A DNA stretch of 60,000 nucleotides from Liolophura sinensis (taxonomy: Eukaryota > Mollusca > Polyplacophora > Chitonida > Chitonidae). The translations under genes were made by a program, and so were the position numbers. Positions within the stretch are counted from its first letter, which is position 1, and each line of letters begins with the position of its first letter. Location: assembly GCF_032854445.1 (NCBI RefSeq), contig NC_088295.1, forward strand, positions 43,079,385 to 43,139,384, read 5' to 3'. The notes beneath the pieces were generated by a model. It made no database searches. It was not told where the DNA came from and worked only from the letters and a program-made list of their open reading frames with translations. Below, in pieces: positions 39,531 to 51,083 of this stretch.

Positions 39531-39840
39531 CATGACAAAATGTGTCGATCCATCTGATTTATGCAGGCACCATGACAAAGTATGTTTATTTCTCTGATTT
39601 GTGCAGGCTTCATAACAAAATGTATTCAGCTGCTTGATTTGTGCAGGCTTCATGACAAAATGTGTTAAGCTGTCAGATTTGGGCAGATTTCGTTATAAAA
39701 TTTGTTTACCGTAACAGGTTTATGATAAAATGTGTTTAGCTGTGTGATTTGTGCAGGTTTAGTGTTTGGGTTGATTTATAACTAAATGTGTTTAGCTGCC
39801 ATTTGGGCAGAATTCATGACAACATGTATTTAGCTCTCTA
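39531..39840 (+). repeat. 40-bp tandem repeat, about 7 diverged copies
   Basis: Unit close to CATGACAAAATGTGTTTAGC followed by TGTCTGATTTGTGCAGGCTT. Units at 39571, 39611, 39651 and 39721 are each 40 bp; others carry indels. Confidence 0.88.
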
Positions 39841-39930
39841 CTTTTTGGAGGATTTTTCATGTTCATTTGTGATGTCTCAGTTTCATTCATCAGATTAGAT
39901 GTTAGATGTTTTTGTGGTTTTGCTTTTTTA

Positions 39931-40043
39931 TTTGATTATATTTTCATGCCATATTAAAGAAGTTTTCACTGATAAAACACAGGTTTTATTGGTATGGCAG
40001 AGGAAACAGGAGTGCCTGGGGTGAACAGACTTTCTTGCAACCT
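39931..40043 (-). mobile_element. Very degraded SINE fragment
   Basis: TTTGATTATATTTTCATGCC, TTCACTGATAAAACA, GGTATGGCAGAGGAAACAGG and TGCCTGGGG follow the SINE body order at low identity. Confidence 0.5.
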
Positions 40044-40181
40044 TTCTTTGTTTTTGTGCCAGGTGACTTTGTTATAGTTCAAGTACATCATGTAACGTAG
40101 TTTTTCGAAAAATACCTGAGGAATGAGTACAGAAATTTCGGAACGATGTAAGGCTTATGACAGGATGGAGAACATTCCACC

Positions 40182-40297
40182 TGCCACCTCTTAATAAACC
40201 CTTGTAATGGCACTAACCAGGGCAAACACTGAGTCGTATTGCCACCTCTTAATAAACCCTTGTAATGGCACTAACCAGGGCAAACACTGAGTCGTAT
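40182..40297 (+). repeat. 58-bp exact tandem duplication
   Basis: Units 40182-40239 and 40240-40297 are identical (begin TGCCACCTCTTAATAAACCC, end CACTGAGTCGTAT). Exact identity means a recent event or an assembly artefact. Confidence 0.95.
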
Positions 40298-40299
40298 GA

Positions 40300-41320
40300 T
40301 ATTGATGTCCAAACCAAACAGTCGGAAGACATTTGGACATCCTGCTGCTTATGGGGAGCATACAATATTCAGTATTGTTTTACCGGTTATGGCTTTCTAT
40401 TGCAACAGGGACTGAGAGTTTTGCGGATTGCTGTTGATAGAGATCAGGAATGTGGACTAACCCTGCTACTATCTGATCACCTGTACAGGGACTTGTCCAT
40501 AGACATCTGTCATTGTTAGCTTTCCTTGGACAAAGTAAACAGAGAGACCCCTTCATTATCATACTGGTCTCACAAGAGCACAAGCCCCTCTTTCCTGCGG
40601 TAATCAATCAGCCTGTGGGACAGCCCAGGCCTGCTGTCCCCCCCCCCCCTCCTTTCTGTGGGAAGCCTAACCCCTTGTGCACTCTGGCATAGCTTTATTA
40701 CTTCAGGATCTTTTCACTCATTGGTTACCTAATGACATCCTGGTTGTAGACAAGCACTGGGTGATCACGGCATGCCCATGTATCATTAAGGTATCAACCA
40801 AATCAATTTAAACTTTTTCTCTAGTCTGACATTGGGCTGTTCTCCAGATTTGGTCAAGGTTTCAGTCTCTGACTTATAACAGAACACCGATACATGCTGG
40901 CCTGTAAAAGCCTTTCTTGTAAGAAGTAGTCCCTGCAAGCTCTACATTTTTATATTGTGAAAGAAATCTGGAGTTATAAATTGCATACCAGCTTAAATAT
41001 TTGTGCAAAGTTAAGATTGAACAAATTTACAAAACTTTTTAGCCATTGTTCAATCAACTTTCATATGAACTCACATGTTCTTATATACGGAAAGGACAGA
41101 CAGTTTTCAGGTAAACAAATAAATGTGTGTATACATGCAAAGACAACATTGCCCATTTGTGAATATAGGCCAATTGTTGTGAACATTTGAGCATATATAT
41201 ACATTATTGTTTGCATCAATAAACTATTTGTGAATTTGGGACAATTTCTTTCGCTAATTACATGAAAGTTATCAGTCAGTAAAGGTAAGCAATTAAGGAA
41301 AGGGAAAAAGTAGATTCCCA
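40300..41320. other. Non-coding stretch
   Basis: Only a C-run near 40640-40650 stands out. Confidence 0.45.
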
Positions 41321-41322
41321 GT

Positions 41323-41376
41323 GATTGTTGCTCTCAAATTGATTGTTGCTCTCAAATTGATTGTTGCTCTCAAATT
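41323..41376. repeat. 18-bp tandem repeat, 3 exact copies
   Basis: GATTGTTGCTCTCAAATT three times in a row without mismatch. Confidence 0.95.
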
Positions 41377-44074
41377 GTTCAGAGCTAAATAATGCCCTCT
41401 TTCTAAAATTCATTTTAACATGCATTTAGTATTTTTAAAAACTAATGTAACTTGAAATTATTTTGGAGAGAGATGATTGAAGTTAAACATAACTTTGTCT
41501 GATAAGTGGTTTATGTCTAACAATCAGTATTATTGAAGAGACTATCATGTTACAAGTACATGGTAATGAATTATCAGGTTTCTATTGGTGTAGATCATTG
41601 CTTATTCTGCTTATAATGAAGCAGTGGTGTTTGTTCTCACCATTCAACCTGTTTTTGACCTGCTTATTACAGAGGCAGAAGACATACACGGCAAATAGTG
41701 CTTAATAGGTTAATAGCACAGGTCAGTTCTATTCTGGCTGTAATGTAGTTAATTGTCCAAAAAAAAATAACATTGATTCGGTGTTTGTTGTGTGCAACTT
41801 TCCCACGGTAGAAAACAATCACAATGATTGTTGTTGTAAATCTGATGTACGTATGTGCGTGCAGGGATATTGTTTTAGGTAAGGGATGATTCGGTAAAAT
41901 TCCTGGTATGTTGCTTTACTCTCAGCTCTAGACATAAAGATGTCAAAATTGTCATAAACAGTTCAGTATTAGCAGACCTCCAACCATGCAACCATATTTT
42001 TGTGGTTTTGCACTTGGTTTCTCTTGCGAGACTTTGAAGCTCTGGTTTACATGCGTTTCAATGGGATGGACAAATCCCCATGTTAACATCTAGCTAAATA
42101 CTACCTGTGCTACATGTAGTACACATCAATGATAATGGATTTAAAGAGAGCTCAGTTTTCATTTAAAGTTCTAGAACCCTGGGGGCAAATGGGCTGTTGT
42201 CAGGACAGTAAGCCTGTCCAGTCTGCTGGGCTGTTTTTGTCCAGTTAAAGATAGCTCAGGCCTTTCTCTTCATGCTACCTCCATGTGGCCTGTTAGGACT
42301 AGCTAGGCATTTGATTGTCCCCTTGTCTCTCCACCACAGTCCAGTGGGCAGGACTCCAGAGAAGACCTAGCCGGACAATAGCAGAGGGGATCGGCTTATA
42401 GATCCTGGTCACTACAGGGGTTGCAAAGTCAGATCAAACGCCCCACACCTGTTGTCATGAACAGTGTATGGAGCCAGCCTGCAAATTCCAATACTTTTTT
42501 TAGCAGGAATTTCCATAGGATCTTGTTTGGGTATGGATTTGCGGTTTGGTATGTTCCGCCACTTCTCATTTTGTTTACAAGGTTAAATTTACAGGTCAGC
42601 TGCATTGGTTTTTATGGAAAGTTTTGCTAGCCTATTATGTAAACCTTAGTGTAAATATGTGTGTGTTTAGCTTCATAGGGCTTATTTATCTGGGGTTTTA
42701 ATTGCAATCGGTTGGCCATCTTGCTAATATGCAGGCCTGACTATTGTGTTGTGCTTACGTCTGTCTGTCATCCATACAGCTGGGTACAGGTGTGAAGTAG
42801 GAAGAGCTGCAGGTGGCTGCTTTGTCACTACAGGCACTACACATGTATAACATCTGCTCCACATCCAAACTGCTAAAGATGTAAATGTTCAGATAAGCCA
42901 GTGAGAGCAGAAGCGTTTTTGTCACACAGACCGATATGCTTGTATTACAGGGGTGGGGAAGTCAGCAACACCTCAAGTGCTTGACTATTATGGTTATGTG
43001 TATACTGGTAAACATATCATCTACATACAGACACTCCACACTCCTGTCTTAGCCTTTCCTTTTGCCACCTCTTGTGACTACTTCCCTAGCCACATTCCCA
43101 CCCCACCCAGCACTTTTACCTCGCCCTCATCCTGTGGTATTAACACATTGCCAAACCAGTCTACTTTATTATTTTATTAATTGTCTGATAATCTTTGCTG
43201 AGAGAGCTCTCATATTGATTTTGCTTGGTTATACTTTATTTCTATTTTATGTCACAGAGAATATACATGTACTCTCACGATACAAGTGTTATATGTATGT
43301 TTGTAAATTAACCAGAGATGGTTTATTCCAAGGTTTGTGTTACATAATATGCCAGGACTTGTTATTATCATAGCTGTACCAATAAATGTAGTTATAATTT
43401 GACGTCACACACCTACATGTGTATATATAGATTTTTTTTTGGAGAATAAGTATGTAATATCTGATAATACATGTTCCTAGGTGTCACATGAAATTACAGC
43501 CTCATTAACACTACATTATTAATGAAGAATTAATGTTAAAATTTCACCTGCAGTACTTCATAAAAATACTTTGGTGCATATATCGTGATAAAAATATCCC
43601 ATTTAGATCCTCTAATTTCTTATGCTTTATTAATCTTCCATTGTTTTATTGAGAAAAAAATTTATATGATATTTGAGATTTTATGCAGTTTGTATATCAG
43701 ATTTGTGTATGCTTTGGTAATAGAAATAATATAAATATGTGCATGTAAATATATATGATTGACAAGCAGTCATGATGGCAGTTGTCATGTGTAAGAGAGG
43801 TAATCTCATTTTGAATTTATATAAGGTGTACTCATTTTTTGAATGATAACCGGCTATATTAAAGCTGTAATTTTCACAGTAGTCACGGGAGTTACTTTAC
43901 TGGCATTTTAATCCCAGTCGTTATTCTTGTTCAGATTAATCAGTAGGACACCAGGATTTAGAGATTCACCCGCAGTGTTCTTTGTCTATTTGAAATCCGT
44001 CACTTAACTGATGGTTTTGTTAGTGCTGGCTGGCGGACCGTGGGTGGCGTGTGTCACCTTTCACATCCGGGCAG
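41377..44074. other. Non-coding stretch
   Basis: No gene or element recognised. Confidence 0.45.
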
Positions 44075-47000
44075 CCAGGTAAAATTCAAACAGGTAAAGC
44101 CTGCCAGAGTGTGGCCTCCAGCGTGCCATGTGTGTCAGAGTGGCTCGGCTCTTAGACTAACATACATGTACAGATAGCGGCCATGAAGGGAAATCTGCCA
44201 TTTTGTATTGATTGGGGCAGTGTCCAGTGAGATTTACCTGTAAAATGGCAATTCTGATCAGACTGTAGCCAGGGTTTTGGTGATAGCCCAGAGCGTGTAC
44301 AGGAAACAGGTAACTAGCCAGCCCAAGGGGCCCCTTGCTGAGAATTACACAGGCAGAGAGGGACAGTGTTACCTGGGCCTCCTCCAATTACCTGTGGTTA
44401 CTTGTGTGCCAGGCACATGTAGCTGTTAATGAGAAAGGTGGAGTGTCTGTGTGGGAACTGCAGGTAAGCCATGATTACCTGTGTATGCTGACTACTTGAT
44501 ACCTAACCAGGTATCAGCTGTATATTTATTATGCCATTATTAGCACTGTATGTTACCTGTACCTTCACGTATGTACATGCAGCTGCGTTACAGTAAATGA
44601 GCAGGACTGCTTTTTTTTATCCAGAAATTGGTTTACCTGGCCGATTGTGAAAAGAATCAAGATTATATGCAGTATGTTGGAGAAGAAGTTTTGGAACATT
44701 GTTTAAGAAATGATGATGAGGAAATTCAGAATTTATATTTAAATATTCAGTTCTTCTGTGTGTACAGACAACAGTTGGGTAAACATTCATGCTACAAGAC
44801 AGGATCATGTCCCATCTGTATGCGGCGGACAGAACTAGAACTTTACTTGCGGTAATGCTGTCCAACCATCTGTGTATTTAAAATAGGCAGGTACAGTTGG
44901 CTTTACTGTGCTAACGAGAGTTTGTGAATTATGTAGCCATGGTTGATACTTTTCACTTGGTGTGTATATTTTTACCTGGCTAGGCCATTCCTCCACACGT
45001 AGTGAGTTTTAGGATTGTTTACCTGCTCTGTTGACAGTTGATCACCTGGATTTACAACAGACTCCCAAACCTGACATTTTCTAGTTTCAGGCGAGTATAA
45101 ATGTGTGATGTTCATGTCTGATTTTACGACGCTCAAACTGACAGTCTGTTGATCAAGGTAGCATGGACCGATGTGACATTATCACTGTCCTGTTTTTTGT
45201 CTCGTAGGTTTTTTTGTCTCTAAAATCCCCAGGACTTGTTTGTTCAAGAGAGCATTGTGGTGACATTAAAATGTAACAGGTTTTCTGTGGTATAGCTAAC
45301 TTGCAGGTGTAGACTTCATTTGCTCCATTTTTTAAAAATTATTTAAGGGAATTAGATTTTATTTAAAATGCTTATTTAAGGCTATACAGCCACTTCTGTA
45401 CAAGCCACTTGTACATGCATAGAGAAATAAAAAGAATGAATGAATGAATGATTAGGGCTTTACGCCACATCGGCAATTTTTCAGCCATATCGTGGTGAGA
45501 ACATGTTTTAAACTGTGAATCAGTTTAGGGTGAAATAAAAAGAACAATTATATGTAACCATCTTTAATTTATCTGTGCATTCGAGTCAGTGGCATCTGTT
45601 TGAAAGCTCTATTAAAATATGTTTCAGTAATTTACTTAGTAACACGTTGTTTCATTGCTTGTTTTAGAAAAACTAGATTCGCTGTGCATGTATTAGTATG
45701 TCCCAGCCATTTGGATTCGTATTCGGCATCTACAAGTACATGTACTATGAATACATAAATGATGGGGTCCAGACTACATGTGTGTACCACATAAACATTC
45801 GCTATGTTTTAATTCCATGCATTAATACTCAGTCACACAGATATAGGACTAATTTAGGGTACATGTAGTACATGAAGAGACAAAAAGCCTTACTGTAGCA
45901 TGTTGCTGGTGAATGTCGAAATGACATCCAATCTCCAATAGTTTGTTCAGCTACCTGATCTGTTGATACTTCTCTGTGTTATTACTAAGTATATTCAGGT
46001 AAACGTGATCATGGGTACTTTTGGAAGATCACATGATATTTTAGAAGAATTATTATGTTTTATCAGTGAAGCCTGAAGCCAGATGGCTTTCTCCTCAAGC
46101 AACTACCGGCTTGTAGTTATAGAACAACTGTTACCCGTGCAGTGACACATGAAGTCAGCTATATTATACCACAGTATGGGATGGTCACTGGGGCATAGGT
46201 CTACATGAACATGTAAGTGTATATATACACTGCACTGTTTGGGATGATTATAAAATACCATTAGAAAAGATGAATGACTGAATGGTTGGCTGGGCCTTTT
46301 CAGATTTACCTGTAGCGTGGGTTATCTTATACCCAAGAATCTCCAACAGTGTCCATGCATTTTGGCCTTGACGCTGGAATACACAGCTCTTATACCTGTG
46401 TACATTGACGCATGTTAGCTGAAGAATTCAACCCTCGGCCAAGGAACATATTGACTTCCTGCCGGGTCTGATTTACCTGTTCATGTCATAGATAGGTGTG
46501 TCATTTCACTAGGGGTTTACCTGTTCGAGCCAAGGTACAGGTATATATTTCCTAAGTGGGAGAGTCAGGTCAGTGCAGATTTTTATTTTCTCTTGTTGAC
46601 CTACATGGGGCTGGTAGTTGGTGAACAGTAGAGATAATTGCCTAGTAGACCATGGGACTCACTGGCACTATGATTATGGCTTGTACAGGTATACCTGTCA
46701 TTTTAGAAAGCCTATAGCTGTCCTTCTACTGAGTATTAGCAGCCAGCTATCTGTGGGGGGGGGGGGAGGAGTACAGGGTCTGTTAGATCTTAGATCATTT
46801 TGACAGTGAGTCTACTGTGTTAGCTGGACAGCTGTCTCCTTTTCCTTGTTTACAGACAAGCCTTTATTTTGTGACAAATGTACGCTGACAGAAGCAGCCA
46901 GACTGTTGATTTAATCGTAAAGGGAATAGATGGCTAATAAACCTTCCCACAAGTTCATCTTCGTGTGGTTTTATGTGTTAGTCACATGGAGTCATTTGGG

Positions 47001-49210
47001 TAGTTCATAAATATGTGGGGGTCCATATCTCTGATTTACATGAAATGTACTCATACAATAGTCTTTGATTTGTCTGTATGTCCAAGAAGTTTTTTATCAG
47101 CCCATTAACTGGCTTCTGAATTTTCTTAAAGCAGAGACCATAAAAAAAACCAAAGACATAGATAAATCTGTTTCTGTAAATATCTTTTTTTCTTCCACTA
47201 AAGTAAATACAGTTAAAAGTATTGATTATATAGTGAGATGTATGCATCATTGTGATAGTGACGTGTTATCGGTGATGTCACATCTATTATCTTCTGCCAT
47301 AAACGACACACTGTTACATTAAAACAGATGTTTTCAGTATACATGTAATTTTTTTTTTTTGTTTTTGTTTTTTTGTTGCTTCTATGTGTAACTTAGATGT
47401 GTACAGTTAGAAGATACACGTACCTGTGACATCAGCATACCTGAACATGTATATCAGATGATGATGGTATGTTAGTCCAGTACTTATTGTGTGTGTGTGG
47501 ATTATGTTATACATGCTCTTGTTCAGTATACCACCATGTGTGCATGATGGGTGGCATAACACAATAACACAGCATTTATGTATTGTGCCTGACATTGTGT
47601 GTAGCCTGCATGAACTGATGGTTGATCTCAGCATGCTACATGCACTTCAACCTCAAGGTAAAAAGATGCTCTTATTCCTTGATTTTCGGAGAACATGTAT
47701 TTCATTAAGAGTTGCTTTGGTCTTGGATCGAGTTGGTAGATGCTGAATATGGTTACATATTTGTTATAACTGCCGGTGTAAAGAGCATTCACTGTTGTTT
47801 TTACCTGGCCAGGTAGATTGTCCTTTGTCGCCATGTTTATTGATTTCTCTCCAGGTTAACATGCTCCATATACTTGTACACAGGTATTATTGAACAGAAG
47901 ACATGTACATGTGTGGTATAGTTTGATGGTACAGGACAGCTTGGATAGGGTAGTAATCTCTGTTGTCATTGTCGAATGGTTGTACATCTACGACAGGAGA
48001 ATTAGGTAGGCCTACACCTTTACAGTTCAGATTCACATACATATTGTTTGCTCTCCTTCACAATGCAGGTAGTCCGTGTAAATTGATGATTCAGATTGAG
48101 TGTACTTCATACTGCTTTGTACATCTACTAGTATTCTATGTTGTCATCTGTCTTGTTGTAACTGGCTGTCCACGTATGATTCACATTCAGTTTGTGACTT
48201 GTTTTTGTGCCAGATATATTCAAGCGTACACATTTATATGTGTATTTGGTTGAGTGTTTAAGTTAATCATAGAAATCTTTTGTTTTTATCTTTAATACTG
48301 AATACATCAATATGCAACCACTTTTATCTCAAAGATGACATCATTGCATGCTCATATATCAGCATCTGAACTACATCGGATATGTTGTTGTCTAAAGCCC
48401 TATACCTGTGCATAACATTAACAAAGTAGCCAGACAGGTGGATATTGTGGGGATAATTAGCCAACTTCATATATTATTCCAACATGTAGTTCAACTCCTC
48501 CTGTTTTTGTTGTTGCTTAAGGCAAACTACAATTTCAGTGAAAAAACAAAACACCTGGTAACGCTCGTCATACAATTCTAGCCATAATAATTATCGTTAC
48601 AACATCCAGTGATGGTTCAGTTGCTAGTGAGGTACTGTTTTGTAATGTTGTAGTTGCCACTATACATGGTTTTTATATATGTTCTATGAATATCCTATTG
48701 CGAAATCCATTGATTTGCTCTTGAACCTGGTTACCATGGCACTGCGTAGGTTTGTTTACAGTCGCTCAAGGTGAAACTGTAGAGGGTGTTATAGGAGACT
48801 GCTCTGCACCTCACCTGTACAGGTGACTTTGAACTGTTATGTAATTTGTTGTTCTAAGATATCAGTTACTTACCTATTAAGGTATAATCTTGTTTGAGCA
48901 GTTTTAAGTTTGGGTACAAAGTTGGACATTACAGCGCATTACAGAGCATTAAGGAGTCTTTATGTCTTAACCAATGTTCTGTTTTTGTCCACAGATATGA
49001 ATGAAACGACAAGTAAGGTGTTACATCATTGCTAGACTTCAGGACCAAAGGTTAACCATCAATCAGGATAATTACCAACATCTACTTCAAAGAAGATTAA
49101 TTTTTACCTGTGCTTAGACTGTGGTGACGTGTGTCAATACACCTGATGTGACGGCTTGACCACACACCTGTCATCACTATACAAGCCAATGTGACTCAGG
49201 GAGAATATTA
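44075..49210. promoter_or_regulatory. Dense cluster of CAGGTA/TACCTG motifs upstream of the Ig gene
   Basis: I counted 32 copies of CAGGTA or its complement between about 44075 and 49210 (about 6 per kb), in both orientations. The rest of 9-44 kb has roughly 0.7-0.8 per kb by the same reading. Several copies face each other in perfect palindromes. The core is an E-box-like sequence of the kind bound by zinc-finger and bHLH regulators in animals. A cis-regulatory role for the downstream gene is inferred from density and position only. Confidence 0.4.
45434..45500 (+). mobile_element. Fragment of a second SINE-like family
   Basis: (GAAT)n is followed by AGGGCTTTACGCCACATCGG and CAATTTTTCAGCCATATCGTG. 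From memory, this resembles an abundant repeat in gastropod and other molluscan sequences. Only about 65 bp remain. Confidence 0.5.
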
Positions 49211-49507
49211 TTGATTCGAGAGTTTTATCTGTGAGGATATTTAATGCTACCTGCTGTTGTGACATCATGTAAGACATGAATCATGCCACTATCTGGAGCA
49301 ATTTCACAGTGGGATTTTACCAGGGTTGACCGCAAAGCTTGTTCCTCATGCAAAATGGCAGGAAGTGGTTGTGGTTGTGATCATCGACGGAGAAGGGAGG
49401 TAATTCTTTCCTGTGATAGGGTCGCGTGTGATTTCGACCCCCTCTCTGTTCCACACCAAAATGATAGCTGGTGTGGGAATAGTGCTATTCGAACATGTAC
49501 AGTTCCA

Positions 49508-49700
49508 ATGTCAGATTGGAAGCCTACATGTAGGACTGACCAAAGGCAGCAGCTTGCTGGTGACCTTCATGGACATTTGCCTTCATTGCAGTGGGCAAAA
49601 TGGCGGAGGTTTGGGCATGGCCCATTTCCTAACTCTCTACACAATAGTCTGTGGTATTTTTTCATCTTTACAGTGCTTCTGTTTTCACAATCATTACAAG
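49508..49700 (+). CDS. Probable signal-peptide exon of the Ig receptor gene
   Basis: The frame ends with a hydrophobic run (LWYFFIFTVLLFSQSLQ) and a good donor, CAAG|GTAAGA, at 49700/49701. One base is left over (phase 1). Joining that G to the exon at 52583 gives VSAQSF, so the hydrophobic core is followed by a V-S-A signal-peptidase site just before the first Ig domain. The start is uncertain: the nearest in-frame ATG is 49508, and others lie at 49355 and 49283, giving a long N-terminal extension. A possible acceptor (CTTCATTGCAG, ending 49591) could instead make this a shorter exon of 49592-49700, and another acceptor (GTCCACAG, ending 48994) could open a 5' leader exon. The phase match and cleavage site support the exon; the ATG choice is a guess. 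Confidence 0.5.
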
Positions 49701-49780
49701 GTAAGAATTATATATCAGTATGCCTTCTGAAGTGAATGTGTATGTGCAATTGTTTTACAGTGTACATCATCATGACTTAA

Positions 49781-50046
49781 GGGGGCCTCCATGGCTCAGT
49801 TGGTTAGCGCCCTAGCACAGCGTAAAGAAGCCTCTCACCAGTGTGGTTGCTGTGAGTTTAAGTCCAGATCATGCTGGCTTCCTCTCCAGCCGTACAAGTG
49901 AAGGTCAGTCAGCAGCCTGCGGATGGTCGTGGGTTTCCCCCCGGGTCCTGCCGGGTTTCCTCCCACTATAATGCTGGCCGTCGTCGTATAAGTGAAATAT
50001 TCTTGAGTACAGCATAAAACACCAAGCAAATTAATAAATAAATAAA
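49781..50046 (+). mobile_element. tRNA-derived SINE, near full length, in intron 1 of the Ig gene
   Basis: The head carries a tRNA-like A box (TGGCTCAGTTGG, 49792-49803) and B box (near 49855-49864), then a conserved body (CAGCCTGCGGATGGTCGTGG, CCTGCCGGGTTTCCTCCCAC, AAGTGAAATATTCTTGAGTA) and an AATAAATAAATAAAT tail. An 11-bp target-site duplication, TCATGACTTAA, flanks it at 49770-49780 and 50047-50057. It lacks about 13 bp in the head relative to the copy at 36 kb. It begins 80 bp after the candidate exon-1 donor. Confidence 0.9.
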
Positions 50047-50506
50047 TCATGACTTAAAAATGTAGGCAACATTATCATAAGATTTCATGTACATTTAACA
50101 ATAGCTGTAAGTTAAAGCATGTACATGCACATTTAGCTTCAGAACAAATTAGGTAACTGACCAGAAATTCAGTTTGCTTCATAGGTGAGAAGACTAATTA
50201 AAAATTAGGGTAAAACCAGTGATTTAACTCAGAGCTATGAAATGTTCAAGCATATATATGGTGCAATATACACAAGTCCTGTCGGGTTCTAGCCACTGTA
50301 ACTGCAGTACACATTTCTTAATACATTACAAATTCACAATTACAGGTTAGCTAACTTGTGAATTCTACTTTTAATAGACATGTATCAATATCTGCATGTT
50401 TTGGCTGACATGCATTTTAAGAAAATAAAAAGTCATGTTCTATTTGGATTGAGTGTGTAACAACTTGGTTCATGTATTTTTTACATGTAGATGGTTGAAT
50501 TTTCTT

Positions 50507-50535
50507 AAAGGCAAAGAAAACACTAAAATGAAGTA
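50507..50535 (+). repeat. Short dispersed repeat, copy 2
   Basis: This is the partner of 7535-7563, differing by one base. It lies in intron 1 of the Ig gene. Confidence 0.6.
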
Positions 50536-51035
50536 TATGTCAAATGAAATACCACTAAAAATAGGCAAAATTATGTCATTCTAAGACAGAAACTTACAAG
50601 AAATCATAGTTACATGTTTAAGGGTTTGTGAAAGTTAGCTGTAATGGGCATTGTATTCAATTGTACACAGATTGATGGCTGTTAAATAATTTGTTTTCTG
50701 TTTTTATTTTTTTTGTCATAATGCTGTTTTATGTGCAAAATGGAACATTTATAATTTTCATGAATGTTGTGCATACATCTCTTAGAGTATAACAGATTGG
50801 ATTATATTGATGTGCCTGGTACCCCTGCCCCAACTGGAATATACATTCCACACAGGTTTAATGACTCTAGCAAAACTTTATTGATCTAGTTCATCGTGTA
50901 TAAAAAGATTGATGACATTTGAAGGAACTGTCATTCAAACTTTCCTGTAAGCGAAATGTTGTTAATTCTTCTCAAGACAGATGACTGGAGATAAAAGGTA
51001 ACCCATGGAGTTAACACATAAAAGTTTAATTCATT

Positions 51036-51037
<2 letters not shown>

Positions 51038-51080
<43 letters not shown>
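51038..51080. repeat. (TA)n microsatellite
   Basis: About 43 bp of uninterrupted AT dinucleotides inside intron 1. Confidence 0.97.

Positions 51081-51083
<3 letters not shown>

Noticed and set aside
39531-39840. CRISPR-like spacing of 40-bp units
   Set aside because: The units are contiguous and diverged with no spacers, in animal DNA.
44628-44855. 75-codon frame with a C-x2-C-like motif (GSCPICMRR)
   Set aside because: A lone motif resembling a RING or zinc knuckle start, with no partner cysteines and no splice context; there is an equal-length frame on the opposite strand.
49413-49730. Alternative frame with a neat signal-like start (MAHFLTLYTIVCGIFSSLQC)
   Set aside because: At the strong donor at 49700 this frame is phase 0. 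The Ig1 exon needs phase 1, and in phase 0 it hits a stop after 16 codons. A phase-1 donor in this frame (GTATTT) is weak. It remains possible but is less likely than the frame chosen.
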